From positions 1 to 49,037 of the forward strand of contig CAYODJ010000015.1 in NCBI GenBank assembly GCA_964402715.1: a stretch of 49,037 nucleotides of DNA. The letters are read 5' to 3'. Numbering within the stretch: the first letter of the stretch is position 1; each line of letters begins with the position of its first letter. The notes beneath the pieces were generated by a model. It saw only the letters and a list, made by a program, of their open reading frames with translations. It was not told the DNA's origin and ran no database searches. This document shows positions 44,368 through 49,037 of the stretch, one piece after another. Made by a program: the position numbers and the translations under genes. Source of the stretch: CALXOD01 sp964402715. GTDB taxonomy: Bacteria; Verrucomicrobiota; Lentisphaeria; Victivallales; Victivallaceae.

Positions 44368-46182
44368 TCACCGCGTCTTGTCGTCGCCGCCGTCACCGCC
44401 GAGCTGACCGTTACGCAACCTGAAAGCGAACACCCGCATCTCCAGAAACGCCGTTCCATGCAACTCCACTGTGCATGGAGTCCGAATTATTTCCGCCTCC
44501 GCCAACAGTTGACGCAACGCACGGTTGCTGAGTCTGCGGTATCGTCCGGCGACCGACGTCACCAGGGAGAATTCCATGCAGGCTTCCCGCCGCAACTGCT
44601 TCAGCAGCACTGCCAGAGCGGTATCGTCCGCCGCATACAGCCAGCGTTTGTTTTCAAACAGGCGTGGAGTCTGCATCGGCAGGAAATAAACGTCGCTGAC
44701 CACGACAGGCCCCGTCTCCCTCTGCAGGAATCCAGAAAGACGCGCACTATTCACCTTCATCACCCGCAGCGAACGCCATCCGAAGCACTGGATCGCCACC
44801 GACAAAATCACAAGAACCACCCATGCCCTGACTGCGTGCATGCGACGCGCCGCATAGAGCGCCAGCAATGACGCAGCCGGCATCAACGGAAGAAAATGAC
44901 GCGGTCCCCAGATGATCCCCAGATCGTGACTGGTCAAAAACGGGGGAGCCAGCAAAGCGAAGACGACGAAGGCGGCCGTCAACAAAGAAATCATTCCCCG
45001 ACGGCAGCGAATCAACGGACGAATATTGATCAGGACAAGCATCAGAAAAGGCGATGAACTCCACAATCCTACCGTGAAGATGGACGACAGCACCGGCTCA
45101 TGATTCAGCCATTGCCGCCACACGGCGGCGATCCAGAGCACGGCCGCCGAAGCGCAGACGGCCGATTTGACTCTAATCCCCTGCCGGAACCGCCGGAATC
45201 CTACACCTGCCAGAGCCGCCGCAGCGGCCGCCAGGGACAACGCCGTCTGTATGTGCCTTCCGAACCGGTCGGAAATGCCGTGGAAACTGAACCAGTAGTA
45301 GAAGTAGTTGCCCATCTGACCCACAAGCCGCCGCCGGAGCGGCTCCGAGTCCGCGTCAACGTTATGCAGATGATACAGAGCCACCTGCATTCCCAGCGCG
45401 TTTCCGCTGTCATGATACTGCCAGAGCCAGAGCGGCGCCGCCGCCGCCGCAAAGGCTCCCAGGAAGGCGAATATCCGCGTAAGCGGTGTCTTCCGGGAAA
45501 GCAGCGCCGCAGAAAGCGCCGCCGCGAGGAGATATCCCTCGGGACGGATGTACAGCATCGCGCCGATCAGAGCGCCAGCGGTGCGGAACCTGCCGTCTGC
45601 GGCCGAAAAAAGAGCTGCCGTGGCGGCTGCGGATGCAATCGTCATCTCCCAGAACGTCCAGCTGTAGAATGCAATCGGCGTGGCGAACACCGCTGCCGTC
45701 AGCAGCAGCAGAAACCACCCGACATTGTCGCCGCGCCGCAGATGTCTGAGAAACAGCAGCACGCACACCGCCATAGTGCCGCAGATTGACGGAAGATACA
45801 GTCCAACATAGCCGAACCAGTCGAACAGGTACGAGCATACCGCCGGGAACAGCGGGGGAAAAATCGATCTGAATCCGCCGGAACCCCTCGGCAGAAAATG
45901 AAACATGCCGGTCGGAAAGAACTTCACGTCCGACGGGCGGATCGTAAGATCCGTCGTCCCGCTGTTCTGAAACGACCTCATCACCATGAATTTGTTGCCG
46001 CCGTCGGTGATCCAGAATGAATCCAGGGGAAAGAAAGCCAGCGCCCCAGAAAGCGACAGAAGAAGCGCGAACAACGCGATCATCCCCAGCGATCTCTGTC
46101 CCGCCACTCCGCATCGGCCGCGCGACCATGCGGAACGCTGTAAAACCGACGGCCTCATGACGAAGGAAAGATAATCACACAT
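44368..46182 (-). CDS. Multi-pass membrane protein, glycosyltransferase-like
   Basis: The 604-residue product has roughly ten hydrophobic segments between residues 34 and 460. The first loop (after helix 1) contains FPLDSFWITDGGNKFMVMRS, with the Asp residues expected of polyprenyl-phosphate-dependent GT-C glycosyltransferases. Later parts include an IRPEGYLLAAAL segment near residue 215 and RHFLPLMPAASLLALYAARR near residue 430. A soluble C-terminal tail follows. The family (GT39/GT87/PMT-like) is an inference. It is convergent with trmL and divergent from the MATE gene. Confidence 0.7.
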   Translation of the reverse strand: MCDYLSFVMRPSVLQRSAWSRGRCGVAGQRSLGMIALFALLLSLSGALAFFPLDSFWITDGGNKFMVMRSFQNSGTTDLTIRPSDVKFFPTGMFHFLPRGSGGFRSIFPPLFPAVCSYLFDWFGYVGLYLPSICGTMAVCVLLFLRHLRRGDNVGWFLLLLTAAVFATPIAFYSWTFWEMTIASAAATAALFSAADGRFRTAGALIGAMLYIRPEGYLLAAALSAALLSRKTPLTRIFAFLGAFAAAAAPLWLWQYHDSGNALGMQVALYHLHNVDADSEPLRRRLVGQMGNYFYYWFSFHGISDRFGRHIQTALSLAAAAAALAGVGFRRFRQGIRVKSAVCASAAVLWIAAVWRQWLNHEPVLSSIFTVGLWSSSPFLMLVLINIRPLIRCRRGMISLLTAAFVVFALLAPPFLTSHDLGIIWGPRHFLPLMPAASLLALYAARRMHAVRAWVVLVILSVAIQCFGWRSLRVMKVNSARLSGFLQRETGPVVVSDVYFLPMQTPRLFENKRWLYAADDTALAVLLKQLRREACMEFSLVTSVAGRYRRLSNRALRQLLAEAEIIRTPCTVELHGTAFLEMRVFAFRLRNGQLGGDGGDDKTR

Positions 46183-46449
46183 CGGACAAAATCAAGACCC
46201 CTGCCCTGACAAGCATTATCCGCAATCCGTCAGCGGTTCCCGCCGCGGCCGGATCCGGTCCGCACGACAGATTCTTCCTAATATTCTCACGTCGAATCCG
46301 TTATGGGAAACCGGGGAGAAACTCCGTGAAAGCTGGGGGAAAATAACATGACGGCCTCTTGCATTTTCAAAATTCAGATGTAAAATCTAGGCCTTTAAAT
46401 ATGGCAGATGCTATCCGACATGCTGCTGTCATTTTAAGGAAGATCTGGT

Positions 46450-47805
46450 ATGATCCAAAGCATGACCTCCGGACGGCCGTTCAGACTGCTGTTCCGCTTC
46501 TCCGTCCCGCTGTTGATTGGAAACCTCTTTTCATACTGTTACAGCATAACCGACACGGTGATCTCCGGCAGAGTTCTCGGTGAAAATGCGCTGGCAGCGG
46601 TCGGATCAACCGGAGGCCTGATTTTTGCACAGATTGCTTTCATGAACGGATTGTCCGGAGGACTGTCCATCGTCACCGCCCAGAGATTCGGCGCCAACGA
46701 TCACGACGGAGTGCGGCACTCGGTGGCGATGTCGGTCTACATCATCACCGTGGTCGCACTGATTATCTCCGTAGTTTGCACACCGACGTCGCACTGGCTG
46801 CTGGAACGTCTGCACACCCCTCCGGAAATAATTCAGGATGCGACGCAGTACATGATGGTCATCATCGGCGGATCATGTTTCCTGATATTCTATTCAACGC
46901 TCGCAAACATCCTGAGAGCTCTGGGCGACAGCGCCACACCGTTGTATTTTCTGATTTTTTCCTGCCTCGTCAACGGCGCCCTGGACTACTGGTTCCTGAG
47001 CGGTCTGTCCCTTGGAGTCTGGAGCACGGCTGCGGCGACGCTGGCCGCGCAGGCGCTGTCCGGCATGCTGTGCCTGCTGCTGATCATCTGGAAATTCCCG
47101 ATTCTGCGGATGCGGCGAAGCGACTGGCGCTGGGACTGGCCGTTCATCTGCGAACACCTGCGCGTATCGGTGCCGATGGGCATGCAGTGGTCCATACTTG
47201 CCGTAGGCTCGATCGTGCTGCAGTTCAAGACCAACGAGCTCGGCGCCGCGGCTGTCGCCGCTTTCGTCGTCGCCGGACGTATGGGAGGGATCATCGGCAT
47301 GACATTCTCGTCTCTCGGCACGGCAATCGGAACATTCGATGCGCAAAACTACGGGGCGGGCAATTTTGAACGCATCCGCCAGGGATTTCAGGTCATGAAG
47401 CGGATGGTGGTCTATTTCGCGCTGGCAATGGGTTTCGTCAACCTGTTCTGCTGTCAGTACTACGCCTTGTTCTTCCTTTCCAATCCGACGGAGGAGATCA
47501 TCGCCTACGTGAAACTCTGCATGATGACACATGTCCCGCTGCTGATTCCCCTGGGGCTTCTGATTGAGTACCGCGGGGCACTTCAGGGAATGGGACACTC
47601 GATGCATGTATTTTTTTCCGGGGTCGTCGAGATGTCGATGCGCATTGGTGCGGCCCTGCTTCTGACGCCGATATTCGGATTCTGGGGACTTTGCATGGTG
47701 GATCCGCTGGCGTGGATCGGAGCCTTTGTCCAGCTGGGCATCGCCTACCACGCTGTGATGCGCCACAACGGCAAGGAACACGGACCGCTTCCGTCCGGAA
47801 GCTGA
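46450..47805 (+). CDS. MATE-family efflux transporter
   Basis: The 451-residue protein has twelve predicted membrane helices in two halves. Family features include FRFSVPLLIGNLFSYCYSI near residue 10, GENALAAVGSTGG near residue 40 and VTAQRFGANDHDG near residue 77 in the first half. The second half has QNYGAGNFERIRQGF near residue 300. MATE proteins export cationic drugs or metabolites by Na+ or H+ exchange. AAGGAAG precedes the ATG. It is convergent with the TIM-barrel gene downstream. Confidence 0.93.
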   Translation: MIQSMTSGRPFRLLFRFSVPLLIGNLFSYCYSITDTVISGRVLGENALAAVGSTGGLIFAQIAFMNGLSGGLSIVTAQRFGANDHDGVRHSVAMSVYIITVVALIISVVCTPTSHWLLERLHTPPEIIQDATQYMMVIIGGSCFLIFYSTLANILRALGDSATPLYFLIFSCLVNGALDYWFLSGLSLGVWSTAAATLAAQALSGMLCLLLIIWKFPILRMRRSDWRWDWPFICEHLRVSVPMGMQWSILAVGSIVLQFKTNELGAAAVAAFVVAGRMGGIIGMTFSSLGTAIGTFDAQNYGAGNFERIRQGFQVMKRMVVYFALAMGFVNLFCCQYYALFFLSNPTEEIIAYVKLCMMTHVPLLIPLGLLIEYRGALQGMGHSMHVFFSGVVEMSMRIGAALLLTPIFGFWGLCMVDPLAWIGAFVQLGIAYHAVMRHNGKEHGPLPSGS

Positions 47806-47845
47806 GCGCACCGTCCCGGCGGAGTCGGCGAAATCCGATCCGGAC

Positions 47846-47861
47846 GCGACGCCGGCGTCGC
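47846..47861. repeat. Perfect 16-bp palindrome after the MATE gene
   Basis: GCGACGCCGGCGTCGC is fully self-complementary, between the convergent MATE and isomerase genes. It could serve as a bidirectional 3' hairpin but lacks T-tracts. Confidence 0.45.
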
Positions 47862-47971
47862 ATTCGCACCGTGCCGATCGGACTGACACGCCCGCGCAAG
47901 GCCCGGGATGCCGCAGACATGCGCAACCTGCGACGGCCGCCGCATCAACGGACGCACGTCCCCGGCCTGGA

Positions 47972-48763
47972 TCACCAGTCGCGGAGCTGATCGCAGACTT
48001 TCCGCAGCGCCTCCCGAATCGGCATTTCGCAATCAGATGTCTCCAGATCGACGTAGCCTCGATATCCGCTCCGCCGCATCTCCATCCATGTCGCGGCGAG
48101 ATCAACATCGCCGCTGCCAATCAGTGCCGGCGCATAGTAACGTCCGTCGCGTTTTCTCTCCGCACCAGGACGCGGCGCATCGGTGACGATCCAATCTTTG
48201 AAATGGGCGTGCACAACATACCCGCTGACCCTCCGGTATGCCGCCGCGCCGTCTTCGGCGGTCGCGACATTGCCGTTGTCGAAAGTCAGACGGAGTCCAG
48301 GCACCGCATGCAATACCTCCAGAGCCTCGTCCGATGTGACAATCGGACTGCGATCCGTGGCGGGGCTCTCGAACGTGAGCGTGATTCCTGCCTGTTCAGC
48401 GATCGGAAGCATGCGCTGGAAATGTCCTATCCACATTCTGCGATCCTCGGCCTGCGGCATGATCCGCCTGTGCGCGAACGGCGGTATCATCATCACCGGC
48501 GCTCCAAGCCCCACGGCGTAGTCAACCGAATGTTTGAACTCATCCAAAGCTTCGGAAGACTCTTCTATGAATCCGACGTTCAACGGCGTGTGCGCCGCGA
48601 TCCGAATCCCGGCGTCCTCGCACCGCTTCCGGAGCTCATCCGCCGGTGCGCCATGTGTGGTGACCCAGTCGATCGCCTCCATCCCGCAGTCGACCGCAGT
48701 TTCAATGATTTCCGCAGGAGTGAAGCTGTCCCCCATCATGATGGACATCATGCATAATCTCAC
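47972..48763 (-). CDS. Sugar-phosphate isomerase/epimerase (TIM barrel)
   Basis: The 263-residue product is a second xylose-isomerase-like TIM barrel. Landmarks are AVDCGMEAIDWVTTHG near residue 28, GIRIAAHTPLNVGF near residue 52, GITLTFESPATDRSP near residue 126 (metal-ligand Glu), LRLTFDNGNVATAE near residue 157, VVHAHFKDWIVTDA near residue 182 and YVDLETSD near residue 240. The metal-site acids and His are kept. The substrate is unknown. The partial gene at the window end is on the same strand upstream. Confidence 0.85.
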   Translation of the reverse strand: MRLCMMSIMMGDSFTPAEIIETAVDCGMEAIDWVTTHGAPADELRKRCEDAGIRIAAHTPLNVGFIEESSEALDEFKHSVDYAVGLGAPVMMIPPFAHRRIMPQAEDRRMWIGHFQRMLPIAEQAGITLTFESPATDRSPIVTSDEALEVLHAVPGLRLTFDNGNVATAEDGAAAYRRVSGYVVHAHFKDWIVTDAPRPGAERKRDGRYYAPALIGSGDVDLAATWMEMRRSGYRGYVDLETSDCEMPIREALRKVCDQLRDW

Positions 48764-48903
48764 GAGTCAACTCCATGTTCAGGCGTCCTCTCCGCAACCG
48801 TGCTCCGGCCGGCATGCATTCAGACGCACACGGCCGCTGCGGAACGCACGTCCATGAATCCCGGATTTCGCGGCACGGACGGGAGATCCGCGTCGCCGAC
48901 ATT

Positions 48904-48920
48904 CCGTCTTAGAAAGACGG
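48904..48920 (-). repeat. Small hairpin after the truncated gene
   Basis: CCGTCTT and AAGACGG pair perfectly around a 3-nt loop, 5 nt past the stop of the truncated gene. It has no T-tract, so termination is uncertain. Confidence 0.4.
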
Positions 48921-48925
48921 AAGCC

Positions 48926-49036
48926 TCAGTCGATCAAAACCGCCTCGTAAATGCCCAGCCTCGGAAGGACGCCGGAGAGGACGCCGTCGCTCCATGTCCA
49001 TTCCAGCTCCTCCCGGCGTTCCCATGCCCCCCGCAC
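48926..49036 (-). CDS. 3' end of a gene running off the window
   Basis: A minus-strand frame enters from the right edge and ends at 48926. The 36 visible residues (including LEWTWSDGVLSGVLPRLGIY) read like the compact C-terminus of a larger, possibly carbohydrate-active, protein. The family cannot be told from this fragment. Confidence 0.5.
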   Translation of the reverse strand: MRGAWERREELEWTWSDGVLSGVLPRLGIYEAVLID

Positions 49037-49037
49037 G

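Noticed and set aside
43491..44459. 322-codon minus-strand frame antisense to trmL
   Set aside because: trmL has the SPOUT knot motifs; the antisense product is Arg/Ser-rich and unsupported.
46894..48120. 408-codon minus-strand frame antisense to the MATE transporter
   Set aside because: The MATE gene on the plus strand has clear family features; the antisense translation is His/Arg/Ala-rich and shows no domain.
1..49037. CRISPR array, rRNA operon, prophage or intact insertion sequence
   Set aside because: I saw no regularly spaced repeats, no rRNA sequence, no phage structural genes and no complete transposase with terminal repeats.

Overview
This window reads as a chromosomal segment of a Gram-negative bacterium with a moderately high G+C content. 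The evidence for an outer membrane is a set of lipopolysaccharide genes: Kdo-8-phosphate synthase, CMP-Kdo synthetase, a heptose-7-phosphate kinase, a WaaP-type sugar kinase and an LptC/LptA-like transport protein. Two sugar-phosphate isomerase/epimerase TIM barrels, a eukaryotic-type Ser/Thr kinase, an FHA protein and a DUF1015 protein would fit the PVC group (Lentisphaerota or relatives such as Victivallis). That placement is an inference from gene content, not a search result.

The left part (about 1-23,000) is almost entirely on the minus strand. Read in the direction of transcription, it contains a gcvH-like gene, an FHA protein gene, ftsH, a DUF167 gene, the kinase gene and prs. It continues with rplY, pth, the classic rpsF-ssb-rpsR-rplI-dnaB cluster, rpsD and a parvulin-type chaperone that ends in a terminator. 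A seven-gene envelope run follows (esterase, YugP-like protease, small membrane protein, hldE-type kinase, kdsB, kdsA, lptC/lptA fusion). Most neighbours in that run overlap or nearly touch.

The middle (about 23,000-34,000) is less dense. It holds a TIM-barrel isomerase, a scaffold gap (10 N) flanked by long C and G homopolymers, tRNA-His with a near-consensus promoter, and panD divergent from metG. Two adjacent inverted repeats lie between panD and metG. An HNH nuclease gene and an orphan membrane/small-protein gene pair come next. A 1.2-kb stretch of decayed DNA then precedes a complete three-gene type II restriction-modification system, probably GATC-specific: a MutH/Sau3AI-like nuclease, a Dam/DpnM-like methylase and a DpnA-like methylase.

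The right part (about 34,000-49,037) is mostly plus-strand housekeeping. It contains DUF1015, an acyl-CoA synthetase, a zinc-ribbon protein, thiE, an isopropylmalate/isocitrate dehydrogenase preceded by a small upstream ORF, a WaaP-like kinase, rnc, purT and trmL. A minus-strand membrane glycosyltransferase-like protein, a MATE exporter, a second TIM-barrel isomerase and the 3' end of an unidentified gene complete it.

The least ordinary items are the concatenated LptC/LptA-like protein, the GcvH-like protein with arginine where the lipoyl-lysine should be, the kinase with a C-terminal extracytoplasmic sensor, the restriction-modification island and the paired inverted repeats between panD and metG. 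I found no CRISPR array, intact insertion sequence, prophage or rRNA gene.
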